A DNA stretch of 64,000 nt from Paenibacillus sp. Soil750 (GCF_001428045.1 NZ_LMSD01000023.1:434001-498000), one strand, 5' to 3'; positions 24,931-34,500 are shown, numbered from the stretch's first letter. Numbers and translations: made by a program. Notes: generated from the letters alone by a model not told the origin.

Positions 24931-25824
24931 ATGAATATTGAAAATATCGAAGCATTCGTCTATGTCATTCATTATAACAGTTTCAACAAGGCAGCGGATG
25001 CGTTGTTCTTATCGCAGCCTTCCGTAACAGCCCGAATTCAATCATTGGAACGTGATTTGAACACGTTACTCTTCGAGAGAGAAGGAAGAAACTTCACACT
25101 GACAGATAAAGGAAAGCAGTTTCTTCCCTTTGCGGGGCAAATCCTCCAATCCTATAAGAAGGGGAAGCAACTGCTCCAACATGTCAGTAAGGATTACAAT
25201 GAACTCAGAGTCGGCTGTACCGTTTCTGTTTCCAATTATATGATCCCCGAAATTCTTCCATGGATTAAAAACAAACATGCTCATCTTCAGATTAAGGTAA
25301 CGACAGCACCAACAGAGGCTATTCTGGAGATGCTTCTCAATAAAGAAATTGATATTGGTTTTGTTCGAAATGTGACTCATCCCCATGTAGACATTCTGGG
25401 TTTTTACGAGGATCCTATCCGTCTTTTCGTTCATCCTAGCCATCCTTTTGTGAAAAAGAAACCTTTGACGATTAATGATGTAGGTCGCGAATCGCTGGTC
25501 TTCTTTGAGTGTGGATCACTCGATTGGGTGAAGATCCATCGGCTTTTTGCAACACTGGATCATCCTCCACAAATTGAGTACCAAATCGATAACCTGGAAA
25601 CAGCCAAGAAGCTTGTGGCCAAAGGCTTGGGGATTTCCTTTCTGCCGGAACTGTGTGTACGTCAAGAAGTGAAAGAAGGGCTGCTTGTACCTATTGATAT
25701 TCAGGCGTTGGGAGGTCTCTCTTTGCGTACAATCCTCATTACATTGAAAGAATCCAGCCTCGATGTTTCCCACTTGTTTCTGGACGTATTGAAAGAATTC
25801 GATTGGAAAATAACCGCTACATAG
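24931..25824 (+). CDS. LysR-type transcriptional regulator
   Basis: A 297-residue protein with a winged helix-turn-helix at residues 1-60 (NSFNKAADALFLSQPSVTARIQSLE) and a periplasmic-binding-like effector domain after residue 90. Start ATG 24931 is ten bases after GAGGAAG. It is co-directional with the HPr-like gene and lies just upstream of the monooxygenase/Opp operon. A TTCTATT-catc-AATAGAA palindrome beside that operon's promoter is a good candidate site. By context it is comparable to YtlI or CysL of B. subtilis, which sense sulfur precursors; the effector is not known here. Confidence 0.88.
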   Translation: MNIENIEAFVYVIHYNSFNKAADALFLSQPSVTARIQSLERDLNTLLFEREGRNFTLTDKGKQFLPFAGQILQSYKKGKQLLQHVSKDYNELRVGCTVSVSNYMIPEILPWIKNKHAHLQIKVTTAPTEAILEMLLNKEIDIGFVRNVTHPHVDILGFYEDPIRLFVHPSHPFVKKKPLTINDVGRESLVFFECGSLDWVKIHRLFATLDHPPQIEYQIDNLETAKKLVAKGLGISFLPELCVRQEVKEGLLVPIDIQALGGLSLRTILITLKESSLDVSHLFLDVLKEFDWKITAT

Positions 25825-25829
25825 AACAA

Positions 25830-25847
25830 TTCTATTCATCAATAGAA
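25830..25847. promoter_or_regulatory. Candidate LysR operator
   Basis: Perfect inverted repeat TTCTATT-catc-AATAGAA of 18 bases. Its centre is about 60 bases before the expected transcription start of the promoter at 25863-25891, the usual place for a LysR recognition site. Confidence 0.5.
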
Positions 25848-25862
25848 CATCTTTATCTAAGA

Positions 25863-25891
25863 TTGACCGTCGTATTTGGCAGTGATACAGT
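25863..25891 (+). promoter_or_regulatory. Probable promoter of sulfur-type operon C
   Basis: TTGACC (25863-25868), 17-base spacer, TACAGT (25886-25891). A GGAATT box (25911-25929) lies downstream and the LysR-type palindrome upstream. Confidence 0.55.
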
Positions 25892-25910
25892 AAGTACAAA
25901 GTTTAAAACC

Positions 25911-25929
25911 AATTAAACCAATAGGAATT
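25911..25929 (+). promoter_or_regulatory. GGAATT box, possible CymR-type operator (operon C)
   Basis: AATTAAACCAATAGGAATT is the third relative of the boxes at 21018 and 24498, sharing AATTAA and GGAATT, again shortly downstream of a promoter. Confidence 0.4.
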
Positions 25930-25958
25930 ATTGTTAATTGAAAAAGGGAGGAATTAGG

Positions 25959-27293
25959 ATGCCGAAACAAAAACAACTAAAACTTGGGGCTATTATTCAT
26001 GGAGTTGGTGGCAATATGTCGTCATGGAAACATCCGGAAGCGATTGTGGATGCCAGTGTGAATTTCAAGTATTACAAAGAACAAGCACAGAAAGCGGAAG
26101 CTGGCAAATTTGATTTACTGTTTATCGCTGACGGATTGTTCATCAATGAGAAGTCGATTCCCCATTTCTTAAATCGGTTTGAGCCGATTACGATCTTATC
26201 CGCACTGGCTTCCGTAACTTCTAAGATCGGTCTGGTAGGTACGCTATCTACGTCTTATAGTGAACCCTTCACAGTGTCGAGACAATTCTCCTCACTTGAT
26301 CATATCAGCGATGGCAGAGCAGGTTGGAATGTGGTCACTTCCCCGCTGGAGGGCTCAGCGCTGAACTACAATAAGAAGCTGGAGGAACATCCAGATCATC
26401 CTAAGCGCTATCGAATTGCATCTGAATATCTACAGGTATCCAAAGGATTATGGGATTCATGGGAGGATGATGCTTTTACAAGGGATAAACAATCGGGGGT
26501 ATTCTTCGATCCAGAGAAGCTGCACCGTTTAGATCATAAAGGCGAATTTTTCTCCGTACAGGGACCGCTTAATATCGGTAGATCAAAGCAAGGCAGACCT
26601 GTTATTTTCCAAGCAGGCTCATCGGAGGATGGTAAGAATTTAGCGGCCAAAGAGGCGGATGCGATCTTTACGGGTCAACCGACTGTGGAGGATGCGAAAC
26701 GCTTTTATGAAGATGTGAAAGGCAGAGCCGCTAACTTCGGTAGAAATCCCGATGAGATTGTCGTTATGCCTGGTATTGGTCCGATCATTGGCGTTACAGA
26801 AGAAGAGGCAGAGCGTAAATACCAGGAAGTCGCCAACTTGGTGACGATTGGCGAAGCACTTGCGTATCTAGGTCGTTTCTTTGAACATCACGATTTCACG
26901 CAATATGATCTGGATGCTCCTTTCCCAGAATTGGGCGAGTTGGGTAAAAATAGCTTCCAAAGTACGACGGATCGCATCAAACAAAATGCGCAAGAACAAG
27001 GGTTAACCCTTCGCCAAGTTGCCTTGCAATCCGCAACTCCAAGACCACTTTTTATTGGTACTCCGATACAAGTAGCAGATCGCATACAAGAATGGTACGA
27101 GAGCGGCGCAGCAGACGGATTTATAGTTGGATTGGGCGTTCCGAATGGTTTGAGCGATTTTGTAGATCTGGTCATTCCTATTCTACAGGAACGTGGCATT
27201 TATCGAACCGAATATGAGTCGGATACGCTCAGAGGGAATTTGGGTCTACCTTTTCCAACTAATCGCTATGTGAAAGAGACTGTAAGTAACTAA
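25959..27293 (+). CDS. NtaA/SnaA/DszA-family FMN-dependent monooxygenase
   Basis: A 444-residue LLM flavin monooxygenase. Characteristic segments are LGAIIHGVGGNMSSWKHPEA, FDLLFIADGLF, GRAGWNVVTSPLEGSALNYNK and RPVIFQAGSSEDGKNLAAKEADAIFTG. The start at 25959 (MPKQKQLKLGA) has GGGAGG at the right distance; a TTG at 25938 lies upstream of that site. Length and sequence type match YtnJ (CmoJ), which cleaves the C-S bond of S-alkylcysteine derivatives in B. subtilis, and DszA/NtaA enzymes of sulfone or chelator breakdown. It heads an operon with a peptide-type importer that may bring in the substrate. Confidence 0.9.
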   Translation: MPKQKQLKLGAIIHGVGGNMSSWKHPEAIVDASVNFKYYKEQAQKAEAGKFDLLFIADGLFINEKSIPHFLNRFEPITILSALASVTSKIGLVGTLSTSYSEPFTVSRQFSSLDHISDGRAGWNVVTSPLEGSALNYNKKLEEHPDHPKRYRIASEYLQVSKGLWDSWEDDAFTRDKQSGVFFDPEKLHRLDHKGEFFSVQGPLNIGRSKQGRPVIFQAGSSEDGKNLAAKEADAIFTGQPTVEDAKRFYEDVKGRAANFGRNPDEIVVMPGIGPIIGVTEEEAERKYQEVANLVTIGEALAYLGRFFEHHDFTQYDLDAPFPELGELGKNSFQSTTDRIKQNAQEQGLTLRQVALQSATPRPLFIGTPIQVADRIQEWYESGAADGFIVGLGVPNGLSDFVDLVIPILQERGIYRTEYESDTLRGNLGLPFPTNRYVKETVSN

Positions 27294-27325
27294 TCTGATA
27301 TATAAATTAAGGGGGAGAGTAGAAT

Positions 27326-28978
27326 ATGAATAGAACTAAAGGTTGGATTAAGTTTAGTGCGCTGTCGTTAGCCATTGCACTTGTGTTAACGGGGTGTGGT
27401 TCGGCAGAAGAAGGAAGTTCGGATGCCTCACAATCAGTGAGTCCAAAGCAAGAGGGCAAACAAACAGCGGTGGTTGGCGGAGAGCTTACTTATGCGCTGG
27501 CAACTTCCCCTGACTCCCTAGATCCGCATCGTAGCGGTCTTGCCGTAGCAGTAAGGGTGCTTCGCACCATCTATGATAGTTTGGTTGTTCAATTACCTGA
27601 TGGTTCGATTAAACCATGGCTGGCAACGGAATGGACGGTTTCTCCTGATGGGCTTAGTTACACGTTCAAATTACGTAAAGACGTCAAGTTCCAAGATGGG
27701 ACGCCATTTAATGCAGAGGCTGTGAAATTCAATTATGATCGGATTCTGGATCCGGCAACGAAAGCGGCTAATTCAGTAGCGTTACTTAAACCGTATAAAT
27801 CTGCGGAAATCATTGATGAGTTCACGGTTAAAATTAATCTGGAGACACCATCCAGAGCGTTCTTAGGTAACCTGAGTCAAGCGTTACTTGGGATTGTTTC
27901 ACCAACAGCGGCCAAGAAATACGGGGATCAATTTGGTAAAAATCCGGTTGGTTCAGGTCCATTCTCATTTGTGAAATGGGAAGAGAATGCTTCCATTCAA
28001 GTTAAACGTAGTCCTGATTACAACTGGGCGCCGGAGATTGTGGAAAACAAAGGGAAGTCATACTTGGATCAAATCACCTTTAGTATTGTTCCGGAAGAAG
28101 CGACTCGGATCGGCAGTGTTCAAAGTAAGCAAGTTCTTGCTGGTGAGACGATTCCCCCGCAAAATATTGTTTCGTTAAAGACGGATTCCAGTATCCAAGT
28201 TCACCAAGTCAATACCAATGGATTGCCTTATACGTTATTTATTAATCAACGAAAAGCACCTTGGGGTGAGGTGAAGGCCAGACAAGCGCTTCAAGCAGCG
28301 ATTGATGTGGATGCAATTGTCAAAACACTTTATCTGGGGACGTATCCACGTGCTTGGTCACCATTATCTCCTGGTGTGTTCAGTTACGATGCTTCCCTAG
28401 AAAATGGGGTTAAGCCGGATCTTGCGAAAGCGAATAAATTATTAGATGAACTCGGTTGGCTCAAGGGAACAGATGGCATTCGTGTAAAAGATGGCAAGAA
28501 GCTTACTCTGCATTACGTAGATGGTTCACCTAACCGTGAGAAACGCAATGATATTGCTGTCATCATTCAGCAACAGTTAAAACAAGTGGGTATTGTAGTT
28601 GAAGTAGAAATTACAAAGGATACAGCCAATGTTGTTTATACCAAAGGTGAGTATGATATCTATGGAAACAGTCAAGTGAACTCGGATCCCAATGCGCTCT
28701 ATGCCTTCTATCATACAAGCGATCCGAAAGCTCGACCAACGCTTCCAGGACTTGCAGATCCACAAGTAGATAAGTGGCTGGAACAAGGCGCGATTGAACC
28801 TGATGATAAAAAGAGAGCGGACCTGTATAAACAAGTCCAGAAATCCATTATCGATAATGCGGTCATCATTCCTATTTATGTATTCCCTTATACGGTAGCC
28901 GCTTCGAAGACCGTGAAAGGGTTGAAATTTGACTCGTTAGGTTATCCGCTCTTTAATGATACGTTTATTCAAAAATAA
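27326..28978 (+). CDS. Opp/Dpp-type ABC transporter substrate-binding lipoprotein
   Basis: A 550-residue family 5 solute-binding protein. Signal peptide with lipobox VLTGC (C24). Conserved features include GGELTYALATSPDSLDPHRSG, the family segment TFKLRKDVKFQDGTPFNAEAVKFNYDRI and NPVGSGPFSFVKW. It binds peptides or small modified amino acids outside the membrane and delivers them to the two permeases next in the operon. Given the neighbouring monooxygenase, a cysteine- or thioether-containing peptide or derivative is plausible but unproven. Confidence 0.92.
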   Translation: MNRTKGWIKFSALSLAIALVLTGCGSAEEGSSDASQSVSPKQEGKQTAVVGGELTYALATSPDSLDPHRSGLAVAVRVLRTIYDSLVVQLPDGSIKPWLATEWTVSPDGLSYTFKLRKDVKFQDGTPFNAEAVKFNYDRILDPATKAANSVALLKPYKSAEIIDEFTVKINLETPSRAFLGNLSQALLGIVSPTAAKKYGDQFGKNPVGSGPFSFVKWEENASIQVKRSPDYNWAPEIVENKGKSYLDQITFSIVPEEATRIGSVQSKQVLAGETIPPQNIVSLKTDSSIQVHQVNTNGLPYTLFINQRKAPWGEVKARQALQAAIDVDAIVKTLYLGTYPRAWSPLSPGVFSYDASLENGVKPDLAKANKLLDELGWLKGTDGIRVKDGKKLTLHYVDGSPNREKRNDIAVIIQQQLKQVGIVVEVEITKDTANVVYTKGEYDIYGNSQVNSDPNALYAFYHTSDPKARPTLPGLADPQVDKWLEQGAIEPDDKKRADLYKQVQKSIIDNAVIIPIYVFPYTVAASKTVKGLKFDSLGYPLFNDTFIQK

Positions 28979-28999
28979 TGCTATAGGGAGCTAATTGGT

Positions 29000-29926
29000 A
29001 TGAGCAGGATATTAACGGAGCGGCTACTAGTTTCATTGCTGGTCATTCTTGGTTCCTTAATCCTTGTTTTCTGTATTTTGTATGTGCTGCCGGGAGATCC
29101 TGTGCTTTCCATGATTGATCCTTCCTCCATGTCACCGGAGGCAATTGCAAATTTAAGGCATCAACTCGGCTTGAATGAACCTTTCTATGTGCAATTTGGA
29201 CATTATTTCATGGCCATGATCCATGGGGATTTCGGTAAATCTTTACTAAACAGTGAACCTGTGTTGCCCAAAATTCTTAAACATCTCCCAGCAACTTTGG
29301 CACTCACTTTAGCTAGTACGCTTATATCCACGATTATCGGTGTAGGGCTTGGTGTTCTTTCAGCCGTACACCGCAATCGATGGATCGATGTATTAGCTCG
29401 CATTGTCGGGTTGTTCGGTATATCCATGCCGACGTTCTGGTCTGGTATTCTGCTGATCCTCATCTTTTCCGTATCTCTAGGTTGGTTTCCAGCTATGGGA
29501 TCAAAGGGATTCATTACACTTGTTCTTCCTTCACTTACACTCGGGTTCGTGGGAGCTGGCTTTATTGTTCGGATGGTACGTAACTCGATGCTCGAAGTCA
29601 TCAATGAGCACTTCATTGTGACACTGCGCGCCAAAGGATTATCCGAACGATTAGTGATGTATCGCCATGCGCTTCGCAATGCATTAATCCCTGCGATCAC
29701 AATCATTGGCATTCATATCGGAGATTTGATGGCGGGCACCGTTGTGATCGAAACCGTCTTCTCCAGGCAGGGAATTGGCCGAATTCTCGCGGACGCGATT
29801 ATGTCCAAAGACTTGCCTGTTGTGCAAGGTGTCGTATTTTTCTCAGCAATCATATATGTCATTGTTAATTTGCTAGTTGATATTTCGTATGTATTTATTG
29901 ACCCACGGGTTCGTCGAACTCAATAA
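29000..29926 (+). CDS. DppB/OppB-type ABC transporter permease
   Basis: A 308-residue permease with about six membrane segments. The N-terminus (VFCILYVLPGDPVLSMI) and the EAA-type loop (TLRAKGLSERLVMYRHALRNALIPAI) are typical of DppB. Start ATG at 29000 with AGGGAG upstream, 21 bases after the lipoprotein stop. Partner of the 29966 permease. Confidence 0.92.
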   Translation: MSRILTERLLVSLLVILGSLILVFCILYVLPGDPVLSMIDPSSMSPEAIANLRHQLGLNEPFYVQFGHYFMAMIHGDFGKSLLNSEPVLPKILKHLPATLALTLASTLISTIIGVGLGVLSAVHRNRWIDVLARIVGLFGISMPTFWSGILLILIFSVSLGWFPAMGSKGFITLVLPSLTLGFVGAGFIVRMVRNSMLEVINEHFIVTLRAKGLSERLVMYRHALRNALIPAITIIGIHIGDLMAGTVVIETVFSRQGIGRILADAIMSKDLPVVQGVVFFSAIIYVIVNLLVDISYVFIDPRVRRTQ

Positions 29927-29965
29927 TTCGGATATGTAAGCATGGTGGAGAGGAGAAAGGCGACG

Positions 29966-30859
29966 ATGAAAGATGTTCTTTCTGCGAGAACGATTGGGCT
30001 AAGACATAAGTGGCCTCTTCGAATTACAAAGATACCTGGAACATGGAATGCTTCAGAGATTCTTGTTTATCTAGCTGCAATCATGGCGTTGTTTATTATT
30101 GGCTGCGCGCTTTTTCCGCAATGGATTGCTCCTTATGCACCTACCGAGATGCTCGGTGATCAAATTATGCATGCACCAAGTACATCTCATTTGTTTGGAA
30201 CGGACTATTTTGGCAGAGATGTGTTCAGTCTTGTCGTGTATGGCAGTCGTGATTCTCTCATTATTGGATTCTCCTCTGTACTTGCGGGAGGCATCATTGG
30301 AGGAAGCATTGGTGTACTATCTGGATACATTGGCGGCGTTATTGACACAATCTTCATGCGGATTATCGATGTGCTAATGACGATTCCAGGTATTCTATTG
30401 GCACTAGCCATAGCTGCGGCTCTTGGCCCTCATTTATTTAATCTGATCTTTGCAGTTGCAGCTGCTTCCATCCCGCAATACGCAAGGGTCATGCGAGGTC
30501 AGATTCTGAGCATCAAGAATCGGTCCTTCATTACCGCCTCTAGGTCAATAGGCGCTTCTAAATTCCGTATATTTTTTCGCCATGTCTTAACAAATGCTTG
30601 GTCCCCACTCTTGGTCATGTCCACGATCGGTTTAGGTGCATCCATTCTGGTTAGTAGCGGGCTAAGTTTCCTTGGATTAGGCGTGCTCAAAGAGATTCCT
30701 GACTGGGGATCGCTTCTTTCGCAAGGACGAGGTTACCTGACAGTGGCTTGGTGGATATGTACATTTCCAGGCCTCGCGATCACGTTATTCGTCATATCCG
30801 TTAATTTAATCGGAGATAAACTACGTGACTCGCTAGATCCAAAGCAGAGAAGGGCATAG
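29966..30859 (+). CDS. DppC/OppC-type ABC transporter permease
   Basis: A 297-residue permease from the ATG at 29966, chosen because GAGGAGAAAGG lies between it and the in-frame ATG at 29942. It has the N-terminal DppC helix and the HLFGTDYFGRDVFS signature, six membrane segments, and the EAA loop FITASRSIGASKFRIFFRHVL. It pairs with the 29000 permease. Confidence 0.92.
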   Translation: MKDVLSARTIGLRHKWPLRITKIPGTWNASEILVYLAAIMALFIIGCALFPQWIAPYAPTEMLGDQIMHAPSTSHLFGTDYFGRDVFSLVVYGSRDSLIIGFSSVLAGGIIGGSIGVLSGYIGGVIDTIFMRIIDVLMTIPGILLALAIAAALGPHLFNLIFAVAAASIPQYARVMRGQILSIKNRSFITASRSIGASKFRIFFRHVLTNAWSPLLVMSTIGLGASILVSSGLSFLGLGVLKEIPDWGSLLSQGRGYLTVAWWICTFPGLAITLFVISVNLIGDKLRDSLDPKQRRA

Positions 30860-30876
30860 CTAGGAGGCGGCGCAAG

Positions 30877-32916
30877 TTGAAGCAACTGCTTGAAATTGAA
30901 AATTTAAGTGTACAATTCACAACGAATAAAGGGTCGTTCACGGCTATTCAAGACGTTTCTTTGACAATTGGTGTAGGCGAAACCATCTGTCTAGTCGGAG
31001 AATCCGGCAGTGGTAAATCGGTTACTTCAAAATCCGTCATGCGCTTAATCGATTATGAAAATGGTCATATTTCCGGTGGTCAAATCGTTCTCGATGGCGA
31101 TGATCTAACGACGTTGTCACAGAAAGATCTTCGGGCATTACGAGGGAAAAAGATGGCTATGGTCTTCCAAGAGCCTATGGCTGCATTTGATCCGGTATTT
31201 ACCATAGGTAGTCAAATTACCGAAGTCATTATTCAGCATAAACAGGGGAATCGGGAACAAGCCTGGGAACGGGCTGTATATTTATTAAAGCGTGTAGGCA
31301 TCCCAGAGCCAGAAATCCGTATGAACCAATATCCTGGCGAGCTTTCTGGCGGGATGCTGCAGCGAGCGATGATTGCTATGGCGCTCACATGCAGTCCGCA
31401 ACTGCTTATCGCGGATGAACCAACAACTGCGCTTGATGTAACGATTCAGGCGCAGATTCTTCATCTGCTGCAGGAGCTTAAAGAAGAATTCAATATGTCC
31501 ATCCTTCTCATCACACACGATTTGGGGATTGCAGCTGAGATGGCAGACAAAATCATCGTGATGTACGCGGGACAAATCGTTGAGCAAGCAAGTGTCGAGC
31601 AATTGTTCGCTAAGCCCCATCATCCTTATACGAGAGGGTTACTTCGATCCATTACGACGATGGATAGCAATCGGTCATCCCGATTGTTCTCCATTGAAGG
31701 GACAATTCCCCATCTATCGGATCTGCCATCGGGTTGCCGATTTCATCCAAGGTGCCCTTTTGCGACTGAACGCTGTGTGAAGGATAGTCCTCCCTTACGG
31801 CTCGTGAATGAACGTCTTACGGCATGTTGGTACTCGGAAGAATTAGTTGAGCGTGCAGATTGGCAACAATATGCAGGGGCTGTAGATACAAAGATAGATA
31901 CAAAGATAGATAACGGATCTTCCGATGTTGTTGGCGAACATGTTTTAACTAGCGAGACGCTCTTCGAGGTGAAAGGGTTAAGTAAATTTTACCCCATAGG
32001 GAAAGGAACATTCAGTCGTTCGAAGTCCTATATTCGCGCGGTTGAAGATGTTTCCTTTTCAATAAAGAAGGGCGAGACCTTTGGTTTAGTCGGGGAATCG
32101 GGCAGCGGCAAGTCTACCTTAGGCCGGGTGTTGCTTCAGTTGGAGAAGGCAACAGTGGGAGAGGTTCTTTTCGAAGGAGAAGATTTATCTAAACTTTCGA
32201 GCAAAGGGCTGCAAGAAGCACGCCGAGACATGCAGGTCATTTTCCAAGATCCGTACGGTTCTGTGAACCCTCGTTGGAAGGTTGGCGATATTATTGGTGA
32301 GCCTTTTGATATTCATGAATCGTTAAGCAAGACTGAGAAGCGGGGAAAAGTAGAAGACTTATTGGAGTTAGTTGGGCTGAATCGTTCCGTGTATGATCGG
32401 TTCCCTCATGAGTTTTCGGGAGGTCAACGACAGCGCATTGGTATCGCTAGAGCCATCGCGCTCAATCCCAAGTTTATCCTAGCCGATGAGGCTGTATCTG
32501 CGTTGGATGTATCCGTACAGGCTCAAATCGTAAATTTGATGCAGGATCTGCAGAAAAAGCTGGGATTAACTTATTTATTTATCGCCCATGGTTTAAACAT
32601 TGTTCGCCATCTATCTGATCGTATCGGTGTGATGTATTTGGGGAAACTGGTTGAAATTGCACCTAGTGAGGAGCTGTTTCGCCATCCTTCTCATCCCTAC
32701 ACGAAGGGCCTGCTTTCTTCTATTCCATCGACGGATCCCACTCAAAAGAGAGCGTGGATCGAGATCGAAGGGGAAATCCCTTCTCCTGCGAATCCACCTT
32801 CTGGCTGCAGATTTCACACGCGCTGCCCAGCAGCAACCGCAAGGTGTAAAGAAGAGCAGCCTGCCTTATTGCAAATCAGGGAAGGCCACTGGACGGCCTG
32901 CCATTACCCTTTGTAA
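30877..32916 (+). CDS. Fused DppD-DppF-type ABC transporter ATPase
   Basis: A 679-residue protein with two complete ATPase domains that are separate proteins in most Dpp/Opp systems. Domain 1 has Walker A GESGSGKS at 41-48, signature LSGGM and Walker B LLIADEPTTALD, followed by the cysteine-containing oligopeptide-transporter tail (GCRFHPRCPFATERC). Domain 2 has Walker A at 406-413, signature FSGGQ and its own tail (GCRFHTRCPAATARC). TTG start with AGGAGG nine bases upstream. The linker contains a short tandem repeat (DTKIDTKID, about 31886-31910). It powers the permease pair just upstream. Confidence 0.93.
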   Translation: MKQLLEIENLSVQFTTNKGSFTAIQDVSLTIGVGETICLVGESGSGKSVTSKSVMRLIDYENGHISGGQIVLDGDDLTTLSQKDLRALRGKKMAMVFQEPMAAFDPVFTIGSQITEVIIQHKQGNREQAWERAVYLLKRVGIPEPEIRMNQYPGELSGGMLQRAMIAMALTCSPQLLIADEPTTALDVTIQAQILHLLQELKEEFNMSILLITHDLGIAAEMADKIIVMYAGQIVEQASVEQLFAKPHHPYTRGLLRSITTMDSNRSSRLFSIEGTIPHLSDLPSGCRFHPRCPFATERCVKDSPPLRLVNERLTACWYSEELVERADWQQYAGAVDTKIDTKIDNGSSDVVGEHVLTSETLFEVKGLSKFYPIGKGTFSRSKSYIRAVEDVSFSIKKGETFGLVGESGSGKSTLGRVLLQLEKATVGEVLFEGEDLSKLSSKGLQEARRDMQVIFQDPYGSVNPRWKVGDIIGEPFDIHESLSKTEKRGKVEDLLELVGLNRSVYDRFPHEFSGGQRQRIGIARAIALNPKFILADEAVSALDVSVQAQIVNLMQDLQKKLGLTYLFIAHGLNIVRHLSDRIGVMYLGKLVEIAPSEELFRHPSHPYTKGLLSSIPSTDPTQKRAWIEIEGEIPSPANPPSGCRFHTRCPAATARCKEEQPALLQIREGHWTACHYPL

Positions 32917-32940
32917 AAAGTTAGATGAGAAGGAGACATG

Positions 32941-34416
32941 ATGTCAGAGAAACAAGCAAAGAAAGATGCGGGATGGAACTTCGACAACAGCTATTCGCGG
33001 TTGCCTAATTTCTTTTATACTAAGATCAATCCAACTCCTGTGAGCTCACCAAAGTTAGTTAAACTGAATGCTCCATTGGGAGCAACTTTGGGGTTGGATG
33101 AAAAGGTGTTGCAAAGTAGTGAGAGCTTAGCCGTATTTGCTGGTAACTTGATTCCAAGTGGTGCACTGCCGCTTGCTCAGGCCTATGCCGGGCATCAATT
33201 TGGAACTTTTAACATGTTAGGCGATGGGAGAACCCATCTCCTTGGTGAGCAGTTGACTCCGCAAGGGGAACGAATTGATATTCAGCTGAAAGGTTCAGGT
33301 AAAACGCCATACTCCCGCTATTTGGATGGTCGAGCGGGACTTGGACCGATGCTGCGCGAGTATATCATTAGTGAAGCTATGTTTGCACTTGGAATTCCAA
33401 CTACACGAAGTTTAGCAGTTGTTTCAACAGGTGAAACTTTCCATCGTGAAACGGAACAATCTGGTGCAATTCTAACCCGTGTCGCCGCCAGTCATATTCG
33501 GTTTGCAACCTTTCAATATGCTTCGCATTTTGGCACGGTGGATGAGCTCCGAGCGCTAGCTGATTACACGTTAACCCGACATTTCCCAGAGGCTGATGTT
33601 GCTGAGAATCGCTATCTAGCGCTGCTGCAAGAGGTAATTACGCGCCAAGCGCAATTAATTGCCAATTGGCAGCTCGTTGGGTTTGTACACGGAGTAATGA
33701 ACACAGATAACATAGCTATCAGTGGATAAACCATTGATTATGGTCCTTGTGCCTTTTTGGATGCCTATGATCCAGCGACGGTATTCAGCACCAGAGACAC
33801 GGAGGGCCGCTATGCCTTTGGTAAACAGCCGGAAATGGCTGCTTGGAATCTCACTAGATTTGCTGAAACACTTTTACCATTGCTGCATGACGATCAAAAG
33901 CAGGGTGCTCAACTAATCGCGGATGCGATTGCACAATTTTCCGAGCAGTATCGCGCTAATTGGTTAACGGGTATGAGGTCCAAATTGGGGATATTTCATG
34001 AGGAATTAGAGGATGAATCACTGATTGAAGGACTACTCAACTTGATGCAGACGTATCGCGCGGATTACACAAATACGTTCCGTGCATTAACTTTGGATCA
34101 ACCTGAAGATACGCTCATGTATGACAAATTGGATTTCAGGCAGTGGTTTGAACTGTGGCAGGCTAGAATCGGTAGACAGCAGGAAACCAAAGCATACTCG
34201 CATCAACTCATGAGGAATCATAATCCAGCCATTATCCCACGTAATCACCGGGTAGAAGAAGCACTAACATCCGCGGTCAATCAAGGAGACTATCGTGTGA
34301 TGGAGCGGTTGCTTCTTGTTCTGTCAAACCCCTTCGCATACTCCCCTGAACAGGTTGATTATGCCAGTCCAGCTGAGCTAACAGCCTGTCCTTACCGTAC
34401 CTTTTGCGGTACTTGA
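32941..34416 (+). pseudogene. selO: SelO/YdiU (UPF0061) protein adenylyltransferase gene broken by one stop codon
   Basis: SelO enzymes are pseudokinase-fold proteins that transfer AMP to Ser/Thr/Tyr. The frame encodes typical SelO sequence (LAQAYAGHQFGTFNMLGDGR, LKGSGKTPYSRYLDGRA) up to MNTDNIAISG, then TAA at 33727-33729, then continues in the same frame with TIDYGPCAFLDAYDPATVF and ends with the family's PYRTFCGT. Family members read SGETIDYGP here, so one G-to-T change (GAA to TAA) explains the break. The stop lies between the metal-binding Asn and Asp, so neither half should be active. Total length of about 490 codons is normal, with no frameshift. AGGAG precedes the ATG pair at 32938/32941. 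Confidence 0.88.
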
Positions 34417-34473
34417 GAATGAAAAGGATACAACTTCTGCATAAGTTACAAAGGAATATAGGAACTTATCTTG

Positions 34474-34500
34474 GCCTTACGATTTATCGTAAGGCTTTTT
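34474..34500 (+). terminator. Intrinsic terminator after selO
   Basis: GCCTTACG (34474-34481) pairs perfectly with CGTAAGGC (34488-34495), followed by five T. It ends the sulfur-type region before the YesM-type kinase. Confidence 0.85.

Noticed and set aside
33727..33729. Programmed readthrough or selenocysteine at the selO stop
   Set aside because: The codon is TAA, not TGA; no recoding hairpin is evident; the family has Glu here, and selenocysteine, when present in SelO, is near the C-terminus.
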